From: JAHEEL01 sp942491345
Lineage (GTDB): Bacteria > Actinomycetota > Acidimicrobiia > Spongiisociales > UBA5794
Length of the DNA stretch: 64,000 nucleotides
Assembly: GCA_942491345.1 (NCBI GenBank)
Contig: CALOAN010000019.1
Location: 62,001-126,000 of the forward strand
Direction: 5' to 3'
Every line of letters begins with the position of its first letter. Position 1 is the stretch's first letter. Below, piece after piece: positions 23,705 to 32,539 of the stretch. The position numbers and the translations under genes were made by a program. The notes below the pieces were generated by a model. The model had not been told where the DNA came from and made no database searches. It worked only from the letters and a program-made list of their open reading frames with translations.

Positions 23705-24616
23705 CTATCCAGGTAGGTCGACGAAGAACTGCCGGGTTGCTGGCCAGACTGCTGATGGATCTTGCTGGCCACTAGCCGCCGCGTCGCTGTCGTAGCTGCG
23801 CGCGCCGGCGAACGTCGACGGCACTGTCTGCAGTGCAGCGCCCCCAAATATTGGGCCCGGGGACGGCATCGCCTGGGGTGCGGATCGATTGGCGGCGTTC
23901 AGCGCATATGCCACCGAGCGGGAGAGCCCGGGATAGGGATCGACCCCCGGCGGCAACAGGCGGCCCTGCCTGCGCAGCGTGTCGATCACAGCCATGAGCG
24001 CAGTGCGGCCGGCTTCGGCGGTGAGACTGTCGACCTGCAATGAGAAAACCAGATCGGAATCGGCCAGCGCGGTGGCCTGTACATCGGTCACTTCACGGTC
24101 CTGCAGGCGCGCAGGACGAGAGCCACACAGCGTCACTGGCTGGTGTATTTGGTCGGTTCGGCTCGACCAAACCGTGGTGAAAACGCGTACGGTGTCGGGT
24201 ATTTCGGTGCTGTCGATGGTGACGACGGATTCCTCGATATCCGCATCGGGTGCGATGGCGCTAGCCACGCGCAGGTACTCGCTCGCGCGTGCCGGGTCAG
24301 TGAACATCGCGTCGACGGTGGCGCCCGCGGGTTCGTCAAACGGGTCGCCGCAGCGGGTGATGACGCGCACCTGCTGGCCGGCGAGCAGATCGGCCGGGCA
24401 CGTCGCGTAGCCGGCGGATGCCAGCGCGGACATCATGACGTGGGAGTACGGGATGGCGAGGTCAGCCGCAATGCGGCGCAGCGTCTCCGGGGCGGGGAGG
24501 CTCGCCTTCCATCGAGTCACGGTGAGTCGGTTCACGCCGATGCGGTCGGCGAACGCTGTCACTGTCTCATCGCGTGCGTCCAGGATCCGATTGATCAACT
24601 CAAGCAGATTCTCCAT
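23705..24616 (-). CDS. XRE-family transcriptional regulator with large C-terminal domain
   Basis: 303 aa from ATG 24616. Residues 10-60 are an HTH (AFADRIGVNRLTVTRWKASL). The rest is an unassigned sensory or effector domain of about 240 residues (VRVITRCGDPFDEPAGATVD and following) ending in a low-complexity Ala/Ser/Pro tail. A -10-like TATGCT on the minus strand sits only about 25 bp before the ATG, and three ATGCG repeats lie around it, so autoregulation is likely. Divergent from the zinc-ribbon gene. Confidence 0.7.
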   Translation of the reverse strand: MENLLELINRILDARDETVTAFADRIGVNRLTVTRWKASLPAPETLRRIAADLAIPYSHVMMSALASAGYATCPADLLAGQQVRVITRCGDPFDEPAGATVDAMFTDPARASEYLRVASAIAPDADIEESVVTIDSTEIPDTVRVFTTVWSSRTDQIHQPVTLCGSRPARLQDREVTDVQATALADSDLVFSLQVDSLTAEAGRTALMAVIDTLRRQGRLLPPGVDPYPGLSRSVAYALNAANRSAPQAMPSPGPIFGGAALQTVPSTFAGARSYDSDAAASGQQDPSAVWPATRQFFVDLPG

Positions 24617-24619
24617 GTG

Positions 24620-24675
24620 ACGCAGCGTAACGCAATGCGTAGCATAAGATGCGGATTGCACATCGCACGATGCGC
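24620..24675. promoter_or_regulatory. promoter with three ATGCG repeats upstream of the XRE gene
   Basis: On the minus strand TATGCT (24641-24646) is a -10 candidate. ATGCG occurs at 24635, 24649 and 24670 on the plus strand, embedded in partly palindromic CGCAATGCG-type words. The arrangement suits binding of the XRE protein to its own promoter. Confidence 0.4.
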
Positions 24676-24800
24676 AAGAAGTTATGCAGCTGCGTGCGAT
24701 CGCGCGCATGGACGCCGCGATGTCAAAAGATATGTGCAGCCCGCCGCCCACCGCGCCACCGCCTTCCAGGGGCCGCGGCGCGCCGTTACCATCCCGGCCC

Positions 24801-25088
24801 ATGCGACTCCGTCATATCTGCGAGGCGTGTGGGACCGAGGCGATCCTCGACTCGGAGGCAGCGTTCGCTGCTGGATGGGATTACCCGCCGCGGATGGGCC
24901 AGTTCGGTGTGATCGGCCCGCGCGTTTGCCCGGACTGCGCCATCAACCGCACCGTGTGGTGGGCGCTGGCCATGGAGGGCTACACCGCCGACATGCTCAA
25001 TCCGCAGCAGCGAGAGGTAATTGCGCGGATCCAGGCCGAGCCCGGGTCGATCCTGATGTGCGACGACGGTGGTGCAGGGACATGCTGA
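24801..25088 (+). CDS. zinc-ribbon-like hypothetical protein, 95 aa
   Basis: ATG 24801; an open extension upstream overlaps the XRE promoter and is ignored. RHICEACGTE (residues 4-13) and RVCPDCAINR form two CxxC knuckles about 35 residues apart, the spacing of a rubredoxin-like zinc ribbon. The C-terminus ends SILMCDDGGAGTC. Likely structural zinc; partner unknown. Confidence 0.6.
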   Translation: MRLRHICEACGTEAILDSEAAFAAGWDYPPRMGQFGVIGPRVCPDCAINRTVWWALAMEGYTADMLNPQQREVIARIQAEPGSILMCDDGGAGTC

Positions 25089-25124
25089 CCGCGCCGCTCA
25101 GGGTCGCGAACGACAAGCCGGCAC

Positions 25125-25316
25125 ATGCTCTCCGATATGGCTTTCGAGATTCCGAACAACATTCCCGCTCAGATTGCGATCGTCAAGCGGGCCAAACGCG
25201 GCGATACCGAGGCAATCGGTGCGATCGAAGCGCTGCCCGAGGGTGCGTGGATGCGGCAAGCGTTGACCGACCCTAACTGGCCACGTCTGCGAACCCGGGT
25301 AGACCCTGTGTACTGA
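25125..25316 (+). CDS. hypothetical protein, 63 aa (or 59)
   Basis: Starts at ATG 25125, or at ATG 25137. MAFEIPNNIPAQIAIVKRAK then GDTEAIGAIEALPEGAWMRQ is a compact helical protein. It ends at a stop immediately followed by a hairpin at 25328-25348, which supports transcription in this direction. No family recognised. Confidence 0.55.
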   Translation: MLSDMAFEIPNNIPAQIAIVKRAKRGDTEAIGAIEALPEGAWMRQALTDPNWPRLRTRVDPVY

Positions 25317-25327
25317 GCCCCGCCGCA

Positions 25328-25348
25328 GCTGCCGCATCTTCGGGCAGC
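25328..25348. terminator. hairpin after the 25316 stop
   Basis: GCTGCC (25328-25333) and GGCAGC (25343-25348) pair across a 9-nt loop, with partly pairing GC flanks. Position 12 bp after a stop codon suggests a terminator. The downstream 25349-25633 holds only the uncertain frame at 25402. Confidence 0.4.
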
Positions 25349-25401
25349 GGCGCGTCGGCCGCCCTCCGTACCTGGCGGTCGGTGATCGTGCAGTACGACG
25401 C

Positions 25402-25701
25402 ATGCTCGCGTACTCGCCAGCGAAAACTGGACTGCAGACCGGCGCGGTCGTGGAGCTCCCACTACTTCGCGTTGACGCTGTCGAGTTCGATGTTGAACCC
25501 CGCTTGGTGGGCGACACCTTGTACTGGGAACCTTCGGTAGCGGAAGCCACCGCATCACCGAACGCGTTCACCATGAGCCTGCTGCGGCAGCGCAGACTGA
25601 GGTGTCCACGGTGCGGGTGTGTGTCGTCGCCCGCTATCCGAACAGCTCTTGAAGCCGCTGCTGAACCCTGTCTGCGAACTCGGGTGCTCCGGCCAGGCTG
25701 A
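25402..25701 (+). CDS. possible protein with a CxxC knuckle, 99 aa
   Basis: ATG 25402; GAVVELPLLRVDAVEFDVEP then RLVGDTLYWEPSVAEATAS look coding, and RCPRCGC gives a CxxC(x)C knuckle. It overlaps the 3' end of the convergent PIN gene by 68 bp. Probability of chance opening is appreciable. Confidence 0.4.
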   Translation: MLAYSPAKTGLQTGAVVELPLLRVDAVEFDVEPRLVGDTLYWEPSVAEATASPNAFTMSLLRQRRLRCPRCGCVSSPAIRTALEAAAEPCLRTRVLRPG

Positions 25702-26203
25702 GAGCGTAAGGAAGCGGCCGGTGCCCGGGTTTGGCGCTCCAATACGCATGCTGTTCGGCGGTTACCCGCCGGACCAGTCCCGGCGAAGAGTCGTCGACCA
25801 GGGTCAAGAAAGTGTCGGCGGTGTGCGTCTCGAACTCGAGGTCGTCGTTTCCTGCCAGGCGCTCAAACTTGGCATCGTCAGTCACGAGGTAGCCGACACC
25901 GCCAGAGGCGGCTGCATTCACGACATGCCAATCGTGGCGATCCGGGTGATCGCGGTTGGTGATCTCAAAGCCGTCGATCCGGCCGTCAGGGAAGAGCTCG
26001 CGGATGCGGTCGAACCGCTTCGTCAGGTACCCGTCAGAGATCTCGGGTTTGTCCTTGCGGAGGTGATATCTCGCTTCCGCAAGCACATCCTCGGTCCACA
26101 CGACCTCGTACATGTTCCCGTAGACGCTAAGCATGCTGACCCAGTCGAGCAGCGTCCTCGAATAGATCACGTTGGCATCGATCAGCACACGTGCCACGGG
26201 CAT
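25634..26203 (-). CDS. PIN-domain toxin (putative ribonuclease)
   Basis: 189 aa from ATG 26203; the longer open frame to 26335 overlaps the partner gene and is not used. PIN acidic residues are visible: VLIDANVIYS (Asp 9),  TEDVLAEARYHL (Glu), DRHDWHVVNAA (Asp) and YLVTDDAKF (Asp), with the typical N at DAN. PIN toxins are metal-dependent RNases. It sits 37 bp after the HTH antitoxin gene. The ~60-residue C-terminal extension (VRRVTAEQHAYWSAKPG...) goes beyond the minimal VapC size. Confidence 0.75.
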   Translation of the reverse strand: MPVARVLIDANVIYSRTLLDWVSMLSVYGNMYEVVWTEDVLAEARYHLRKDKPEISDGYLTKRFDRIRELFPDGRIDGFEITNRDHPDRHDWHVVNAAASGGVGYLVTDDAKFERLAGNDDLEFETHTADTFLTLVDDSSPGLVRRVTAEQHAYWSAKPGHRPLPYALSLAGAPEFADRVQQRLQELFG

Positions 26204-26240
26204 AGGTGGGACCGTACCGGATGCCTGAACTGCTGAACTG

Positions 26241-26675
26241 CTAAGTGTCCAGGCCCATTTCCTCATCGAGATCCCGGAGCGCAGACAGAGCTGCCAGCTG
26301 CTGCGCGCGTCTACGCTCACGGAACTTTTGGACATCCTCGGCGTGCAGACGTGCGTGGCTTCCGACTCTGTGTGCTTCGATGTCGCCGCGCCGGATCATT
26401 TTCATCAGCGTCGTCCGCGACACCCCAAGCTGTCCTGCAGCTTCAGTCGTGGTCAGCTCTGCGGGGAGCATGCCCACGGTGACCGTGCCTCCGGCCGAAA
26501 CCGTGGAGATGATCTGGCCCAGTAGGTCAGCCAGTTCACGGGGAAGCTTGATCGGTTTGCCGCTGACGGGCAGGACTGCGAGGGCATCGGAGTGTTCGAT
26601 CCGTCGCTCAGCCTCTTTGGCCTGTTCAACCGCCTGCTGCTCGACCACAATCGAGCGCTGCAACGTAGCGGTCAC
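26241..26675 (-). CDS. HTH (excisionase-like) antitoxin
   Basis: 144 aa from GTG 26675 with a strong AGGAGGT site. The region at about residues 70-115 is an MerR/excisionase-type HTH: LTTTEAAGQLGVSRTTLMKM followed by IRRGDIEAHRVGSHARLHAE, the wing that inserts into the minor groove. The N-terminal ~60 residues are helical. Upstream of a PIN gene this is the usual antitoxin arrangement, with the HTH protein repressing its own promoter at 26701-26729. Confidence 0.7.
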   Translation of the reverse strand: MTATLQRSIVVEQQAVEQAKEAERRIEHSDALAVLPVSGKPIKLPRELADLLGQIISTVSAGGTVTVGMLPAELTTTEAAGQLGVSRTTLMKMIRRGDIEAHRVGSHARLHAEDVQKFRERRRAQQLAALSALRDLDEEMGLDT

Positions 26676-26700
26676 GGTGCACCTCCTTCATCTTTTAACC

Positions 26701-26729
26701 AGGCTAGGGGGTGTCACTTGTAAGTGCAA
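26701..26729 (-). promoter_or_regulatory. sigma-A-like promoter with overlapping palindrome
   Basis: On the minus strand TTGCAC (26724-26729) and TAGCCT (26701-26706) are separated by 17 bases. CACTT-GT-AAGTG (26715-26726) is a perfect palindrome overlapping the -35 end, a likely operator for the antitoxin. To its right, 26730-27114 contains no convincing gene except the possible peptide at 26739. Confidence 0.55.
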
Positions 26730-26738
26730 CCCGTTGCG

Positions 26739-26807
26739 ATGCAGAACACCGACCATCCGTTCAACATTCCGGTCCCTATCCGGGAACAGGACGTGACATA
26801 CTTCTGA
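26739..26807 (+). CDS. possible 22-aa peptide
   Basis: ATG 26739 gives MQNTDHPFNIPVPIREQDVT then YF and TGA. It begins right behind the antitoxin promoter on the opposite strand. No clear ribosome site. Listed because the residue pattern is unlike random GC-rich translation; it could also be the end of a lost gene. Confidence 0.25.
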   Translation: MQNTDHPFNIPVPIREQDVTYF

Positions 26808-27114
26808 CCAGCCACTATGGGGCACGCGGCGCCGCTCGGTGCGCGCCGGGACCGGAGCCGGCGGACGCGGTTCCGGCGTCGATCACGGACCGGAGCACAG
26901 TCACTCGCGGTTTATCGGCGGTGACCGACGAGAATTATCATTCCCGCAGCGAGTCCAGGGAAAGCGCTGGTGAGCGCATTTTGGGTGCACGACGTACGGG
27001 AGTAACCGCCGGTCAACCGCGGTGAGGGGCTGGTGGCGGCTCAAGGTTCTCCACAGCCGGGGTGGGGGCTAGACGTTGGCCGCCGTGTCCTAAAAGTGTG
27101 TGACTATCCAGGCC

Positions 27115-27312
27115 ATGAGCATGATCGCACTCCTCCTCATCCTCGTGGCCGGGATCGCCGTCTGCTTTCTGATTGTCGGTTGGCGACGTAGCGACGAGGT
27201 GGCCACCGCTATCGGCGTCCTGCTGCTGGTCGCACTCGCGTTCGCCGGCCTTCCCGCCGCCGTGTCCGACGACCCGCCACCCCAGCGGCCGGCGCAGGTC
27301 TCAACCCGCTAA
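27115..27312 (+). CDS. small two-helix membrane protein, 65 aa
   Basis: ATG 27115 (an in-frame start exists at 27100). MSMIALLLILVAGIAVCFLI and, after WRRSDEV, TAIGVLLLVALAFAGLPAAV form two membrane helices joined by a short Arg/Asp loop; the tail is Pro-rich. No family recognised. The stop coincides with the end of the convergent small gene at 27301. Confidence 0.5.
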   Translation: MSMIALLLILVAGIAVCFLIVGWRRSDEVATAIGVLLLVALAFAGLPAAVSDDPPPQRPAQVSTR

Positions 27313-27636
27313 ACGCACGAATCTAGTGCTGGACCGTGACGCGGAGGTGCCACCAGCGCCATCCGAGGCGGTCGACCCGGCTATGCGGAGAGTTGACGAC
27401 CTGTTGATCCTGCGGGGCGGACGAATGCAGGTGATCACGCGCGCCCGGACAGACAAGCGATGCCTGGACTGATCTCCGTCGTGATGGCCAGCGCCATCTG
27501 CAAGGACGTGACAGGTGCGCTTCCGGCGGTCCGCCTCCCGCGTTCTGCGCGACGCGATTTGGGCGCTGAATGCACCGATGAGTGCACCAAACAGACCGAA
27601 CCCGCCCGATAGCAGCGCTGTACCGAGGTCAGCCAT
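27301..27636 (-). CDS. small membrane protein downstream of the split restriction gene
   Basis: ATG 27636 overlaps the stop of the 3' half of the split gene by 8 bases, so it was probably its operon partner. One N-terminal hydrophobic helix (LSGGFGLFGALIGAFSAQIA) is followed by a basic stretch (ASRRTREADRRKR). The last 60 residues lose coding character and the gene may be truncated or frameshifted after residue about 45. Confidence 0.45.
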   Translation of the reverse strand: MADLGTALLSGGFGLFGALIGAFSAQIASRRTREADRRKRTCHVLADGAGHHDGDQSRHRLSVRARVITCIRPPRRINRSSTLRIAGSTASDGAGGTSASRSSTRFVRLAG

Positions 27637-29446
27637 CCGCGCTCTCGGCCAGGCTGTCCACGATCTTCATCGTCTCGACCGCGACCGTGGTGACCTTCGC
27701 GATCAGGTCGACGATGTACTTCGGGTCGTCGTGCTCATCGCACCAGTCGTTCGGATCGTTCGTGATGCCGGACGGTTTGTCGGTCCTCACCTGGTAACGG
27801 TCGATGATCCAGGAGAGCGCCGAACGAGGACCGAGCATGTACCGCTCGGCTTCCTCCGGGATACCGGCGATCGTCACCTTGGCGCTGTAGATCAGCTTCG
27901 TGTGGTCGTCGACGCTCTTGCCGGAATCGGGATCCTTGCACTTGGCCCACTTCATCTTGGTCACGCGCCAGGTCTCACTGGCCTTCGGATCGGTGCCTGC
28001 TTTGAGTTGCACGTCCAAGGGATACGGCTCGACGGTCTCGTAGCGAATGTGAAGATCGGACAACTTACGGCCAGCAGCGGTGAGCTGCTCGAAGCGCGCG
28101 TGGGAGTCCGGCGTCGGGATGTGCGGCAGCATCTTCTTCAGGTCCGCCGCGTAGGTCTCGCGGTAGATGGGGTCGTGCAGCAAGCCGTAGACGTAGAAGA
28201 AGATGTCGTCCTTGGTGACCTGGCCTCCGATCGCCTCCTGGTATAGCGCGAGGATCTTGTTGGTGATGTTGTCGACGCGCCGGTAGCCGTACTCGTCAAT
28301 CTCGCCGGTGTCGAGATCAAGGGTGCCATCCGCTTCAGCCGAGGTGTACGTCCAGCGCGGGAAGAACTGACCTGTGTCGAGTAGGTGCAGGTTGGGCAAC
28401 CGATCCGTCATGAACGGTGTGAACTCGAAGTGGGAGGCCGATCCGGTCAGCAGGATGCCCACGTTCTCATGGTGCGGTGTGGGGAACATGGACGGCAGCT
28501 GGTAGGTGGTGTTGTTTAGCTGCTGCTTGGGGTCGAAGTAGACGTGCATCTTCTCGAACGGCCGATAGGACCCGACTCGCAGGCCCTCTGCGTTGTACTC
28601 GATGCGCGTGCCCTGCATCACCTGTCGCTTGTTCACACGGTCCCAGCTGAATTGGGTCGAGTCCGGGCGAATCAGCTCCTCAACGGTGGCAGACGCGCCG
28701 TCACGCAGACGCAACGTCGCGATCCGTGCCACCTCGTCGTTGTAGTACGCGGTGGTTCTCACAATGTTCGCTTCCAGGGCCAGGCGAGAGAAGTTGTAGC
28801 ACCAGGAGTCGCGGCTGGTTTTCAGCCCCGCGGAGTGGACACCGAACACCCTGGTCCCCCCGTCTTTGTCGCCGATCGCGGGCCATGCTGCGAACTCTTC
28901 GCTGCGTTGACTGACCCAGTCGCCGTGCTTGTTCGGCGTGATCGGCTGCCACTCAACAGATTCGAGATCACCACCCGCGACGATCTCCAGTTTCCGCTCG
29001 CGAGTCAGGTAGTCGCCTATGTCGCGGTACTGGACCACGCACGGACCGGTGTAGGCGGGGTTCTTCACGCCGATGAAGATGGCGACGGTGTTGCGGCTGC
29101 CAGAGCCGAACACCTTGCCGCCCTCCTTGCGGGAGAGCTCCCCGGAGGTGCGCTGGTTCCCGCGGAGGTTGTAGACGTAGATCCGGCTGTACTCGTCGGC
29201 CAGGGACAGGCGGATGCCGTCGGCTGTGTTGCCGTCGATCCAGCCGCCGTTTGAGACGTACGCGACGACGCCGTGGTCACCCACGCGGTCGGTGGCCCAC
29301 CGGAACGCCCGCAGGTAAGAGTCGTACAGGCTGTTCTTCAAGGTCGCCGTCGACCTCTTCGCGTACGTGTCAGCGATCCTCTTGTCCAACGTCGGGTAGG
29401 CCAGGTTGGCGTTCAGGTCGTTCGCCGAGGTCTGCCCCACGGAGTA
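27629..29446 (-). pseudogene. 3' half of a type ISP-like restriction-modification gene (split by the 19-kb element)
   Basis: The frame continues from TAC (Tyr of NPPY) at 29446-29444 as YSVGQTSANDLNANLAYP and runs 605 codons to 27629. It has the post-NPPY part of a gamma-type adenine methyltransferase (AYVSNGGWIDGNTADGIRL, VYNLRGNQRTSGEL) and the target-recognition/C-terminal region of single-chain type ISP enzymes such as LlaGI (e.g. PFEKMHVYFDPKQQLNNTTY). A GTG at 29440 could allow separate translation, but without motif I or the nuclease-helicase it should be inactive alone. Joined in frame at GGGCGG to 48663-51791 it gives 1648 residues, the size of the family. Confidence 0.85.
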
Positions 29447-29476
29447 GGGCGGTTCCGTACAGGGTTTCGGCGTGTT
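29447..29476. repeat. left end: core GGGCGG plus terminal inverted repeat
   Basis: Core 29447-29452, then TTCCGTACAGGGTTTCGG and CGTGTTG. The right end read inwards gives TTCCGTAGAATGT-CGG and TGTGTTG, so TTCCGTA and CGGyGTGTTG are shared with a 2-base length difference. The 150 bp between this end and the IS256-type element hold no gene. Confidence 0.75.
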
Positions 29477-29601
29477 GCACGTGCCAACGTGCGAGCCCCC
29501 CAGCGTGTCGCACCCCTCTCGTTGGCAATCGTCGGATCGAACCGGGAATCAGGCAGCTCGTTTGGATCACCTGGCTACTTCGCATCGGACTCACCAAGGT
29601 C

Positions 29602-31077
29602 GTGTCCGGGATCCGGTGTAAATGGGGAGCACGGGCGTAGGTTCCGCTTCACGACCTGCAAGTCTGCGAAGAAGGAGTCACGCCCGTGCCTGTTCGAGTA
29701 TCAGCTACCGATCGCATCCGCACCAAGATCGACGCTCTGTTTGCCGAGGATCGGGATCTTTCGGAGACCCTCGAAGAAGTCGCCCGTCTGGGCGCTCAAC
29801 TGTTGATGCAGGCGGCCCTGGAGGCCGAGGTCACCGAGTTCCTCGGTCGCGAACGCTACCAACGCGCCGCGGACTGTCCCGACGCTAACGGCGGCTCACG
29901 CAACGGGTATCGGCCGGTGACGGTCAAGACCACCACTGGGCCGGTTACGTTGGAGCGGCCGAAGCTGCGCGGCGCCACCGCAGCGTTCGCGTCGCGGTTG
30001 TTCGGCAAGCACGTCACGAGAACCAACGCCCTGGAGACGCTGGTGATCGCCTCGTTCGTCCGTGGGCTGTCGGTGCGCGACGTGCAGGCCACCCTCGCCG
30101 AAACACTCGGCGATCAGGCCGCGATCTCCAAATCCACGGTCTCGGAAGTGTGTAAGGCGATCCGAGCCGAGTACCAGGCGTGGGCGCGTCGTCGACTCGA
30201 CGAGATCACGCTGGACTACCTGTTTTTGGACGCGAGCTTCTTTCGGATGCATCCCGGGTCGCCGGCCGAGCCGGTGCTGGCCGCCTGGGGCATCACCACC
30301 GAGGGCAAGCCGGTGTTCGTCGGGTTGGCGCCCGGGACCGGCGAGTCGACCGACGCGTGGGCCGACTTCCTGACCGATCTGGGCGAGCGCGGCCTTGGCA
30401 CTCCGCTGCTGGTCGTCTCCGACGGCGCCAAGGGCCTGATCGCGGCCATTGAACAGATCTACCCAAAAGCGTTGCGCCAGAGATGTCTTATTCATCGACT
30501 TCGCAACGTGCTCGCCAAGATTCCCACCGGGATGCATGCCGAGGTCCGCGACGGCTACTGGGCCATCTTCGATACCACCGATCTGACGGTTGAACCGGGG
30601 CCTGGGCTGGTCGAGATCATCGACAAGCGGATCGAGGCGTTCGCCGCCAAATACTGCGACCTCTACCCGGCAGCGATGCGGATCCTGCTCACCGACAAAG
30701 CAGGGTTGACCGCCTATCTGCGATTCCCGGTCGAACACCATGGGCGCGTTCGGCATTCGAATCTTATTGAGCGCTCGTTTGGGGAGACCAAGCGACGGAC
30801 CAAGGTCATCGGCCGATTCCCCGGCGAGACCAGCGCCATCAGCCTGGTGTGGGCCGTACTCGACCGCGCCTCGGCCGGTTGGCGCGGCCTGACCATGACA
30901 CCGGTCGGCACCCGATTGCTCCAAGACCTACGCCGATCACTGCTCGACCCACCCCGTGAACTGCGGCCGCCGCCCTCCGCCACGAGTGGCGACACCGACC
31001 CCGCAGATCCCATTTCGGCCACCGCGTAGCGACCCTGTGTTGCTTCGCCGGGTTCAGTTTCCGACTGGAACCGACAC
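29602..31077 (+). mobile_element. IS256-family insertion sequence
   Basis: About 1.48 kb around the transposase, bounded by GTGTC (29602-29606) and GACAC (31073-31077) with further partial matches inwards (GTGTC-x-G... and an AAA run about 18 bases in). No flanking duplication is visible, so the exact ends are approximate or the insertion is old. It lies near the left end of the Tn554-like element. Confidence 0.65.
29686..31029 (+). CDS. IS256-family transposase
   Basis: 447 aa, full length for the family. The mutator-type signature is present: LFLDASFFRM (first Asp, about 183), LVVSDGAKGLIAAIE (second Asp, about 245), QRCLIHRLRN, and HSNLIERSFGETKRRTKVIG (Glu, about 360). N-terminus has the LLMQAALEAEVTEFLGRERY segment typical of IS256/IS6120 proteins. 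All catalytic residues appear intact, so the element could still be active. Confidence 0.9.
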   Translation: MPVRVSATDRIRTKIDALFAEDRDLSETLEEVARLGAQLLMQAALEAEVTEFLGRERYQRAADCPDANGGSRNGYRPVTVKTTTGPVTLERPKLRGATAAFASRLFGKHVTRTNALETLVIASFVRGLSVRDVQATLAETLGDQAAISKSTVSEVCKAIRAEYQAWARRRLDEITLDYLFLDASFFRMHPGSPAEPVLAAWGITTEGKPVFVGLAPGTGESTDAWADFLTDLGERGLGTPLLVVSDGAKGLIAAIEQIYPKALRQRCLIHRLRNVLAKIPTGMHAEVRDGYWAIFDTTDLTVEPGPGLVEIIDKRIEAFAAKYCDLYPAAMRILLTDKAGLTAYLRFPVEHHGRVRHSNLIERSFGETKRRTKVIGRFPGETSAISLVWAVLDRASAGWRGLTMTPVGTRLLQDLRRSLLDPPRELRPPPSATSGDTDPADPISATA

Positions 31078-31104
31078 CTCCGCTCAGGCAGGAGGACGGC
31101 TCTA

Positions 31105-31593
31105 TTACCGCTGGTCTTGACGGCTTGCCGTGACCAGGTCGATCGGTGGGATGTAGCCGGTGATGCTGTTGATGGTGCGATGCAGGCCGTGGTGCAGTGC
31201 GTCGATGTCGCAGCGGGCCAGGCCGCCAGCGGTGGCGATGACGTGTTCGGTGGTAAACGCGAGGTCGTTGATGGTGCCCAGAATGCGACGGTCAGCGGTC
31301 TTGGCCACGGCCACCTGCTGGGGATCAAGATCGCCCAGCGTATCCACGGGCAGGCCTTCGGCGTGCAGCGCGGCCTGGATCGCCGAGACGACCGGCGGGC
31401 CGATCGGGCGCAACCCCGCGGCGGTGACGTTGGGCATGAACACCGAGAACAAGGTCCCGGCGTGGGTCACCAGCAGGCATTTGCGTCGGTCGATCCAGAC
31501 CATGTGGGCATACCAGTCGGTCGCGCAGGCTTCGCCGATGGCCGGCTCAGACACCCCCAGCAGCGCCAACACCCTGGCGGTACATCGCAGCAT
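31105..31593 (-). CDS. DUF6933-domain protein, 162 aa
   Basis: ATG 31593. MLRCTARVLALLGVSEPAIG then ATDWYAHMVWIDRRKCLLVT matches DUF6933: an N-terminal L-R-C-T strand, a D-W-Y-A turn, and later 'VAKTADRRILGTINDLAF', the K-T-x-x-R-x-x-L-G-x-x-N-D signature. The family's role is not established. Divergent from the 31858 gene; both sit between the IS and the restriction genes. Confidence 0.65.
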   Translation of the reverse strand: MLRCTARVLALLGVSEPAIGEACATDWYAHMVWIDRRKCLLVTHAGTLFSVFMPNVTAAGLRPIGPPVVSAIQAALHAEGLPVDTLGDLDPQQVAVAKTADRRILGTINDLAFTTEHVIATAGGLARCDIDALHHGLHRTINSITGYIPPIDLVTASRQDQR

Positions 31594-31857
31594 CACGACC
31601 CATGATCGTAGGCAGGGCCGCCGACAATCGGTATGCAAGAACGCCGTGGCTGGGCGCCGGTACAGTGTGGCGACGTGTTGGTCGCTGATCTGCATCACTT
31701 CCTCGACATGCCGCACGACGCTTCGGGTCCCGCGCGGCGCCTCGCGCAGCACTTGGGCGACATAGTCCGGGCGGGCACCGCCGGCGAGGTCGGTGATCGG
31801 TGGGTATCGGCATTGCCGTGTCGGCGCCGACCGGCCCACCGACGCTGCCCCGGACGG

Positions 31858-32259
31858 ATGACCATCGCCATCGCCTCGGCCGAGGCATCGGCGCCGATCC
31901 GATGGTCGTGCAGCGTCTGCGACGACGAGGGGGTGATCAGCAACTGGGCAGATTCCCCATACGACCTGCGCCGCCGCGGACTCAGCCTTGCCGACGCCCT
32001 CGAGGAGGTCATCGTCAGCGACAAGACCGCCGCCGTGTTACGCGACCTGATGCTGCTTGACCCCGACTGCGAGCGACTGGTGTATGGCATGCGCGCCCAC
32101 CCAAACGGCGCTGCCTTACTGACCAATGCCGACGACCTCGAAGAGCTGATCGGGTTCGTGGCCGCCGAAGCCAACCACGAACCCAACCGCCGCCGCCAAG
32201 ACCGCCTCGACGCCGCGTTCAACGTACTGACCGACGCCGCCCAAACCCTCTCCAGCTGA
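31858..32259 (+). CDS. hypothetical protein, 133 aa
   Basis: ATG 31858. WSCSVCDDEGVISNWADSPY near residue 15 has a CxxC and a conserved-looking N-W; the rest is helical (LADALEEVIVSDKTAAVLRD, then DCERLVYGMRAHPNGAALLT). Divergent from the DUF6933 gene with 264 bp between, possibly a two-gene module. The 280 bp after its stop (32260-32539) hold nothing I can support. Confidence 0.6.
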   Translation: MTIAIASAEASAPIRWSCSVCDDEGVISNWADSPYDLRRRGLSLADALEEVIVSDKTAAVLRDLMLLDPDCERLVYGMRAHPNGAALLTNADDLEELIGFVAAEANHEPNRRRQDRLDAAFNVLTDAAQTLSS

Positions 32260-32539
32260 ACATCTCTGGGACCTACCGCATCAGCCCTGGGCGTGCCAAA
32301 GCATTCCGCAGCCAAGCTACCGAACCCGCTGCCCGTTGTCCCCGACACCATCAGCGGCAGCCGCAAGAGGCCTGTCGCTTGAGTCCCCCAACCCGTATGC
32401 TCACGACGAAGCTGCGAACCGGCCGGTGCTTTTTACACCCACTTTCGGACGCGACCCTCACCAACAATGGCGCCGCAACGAAACGGTTGGATTTTCTCGG
32501 TACTGCCCCGGTGGGCGGTTTGGCCTCGCCGTGCTGGGG

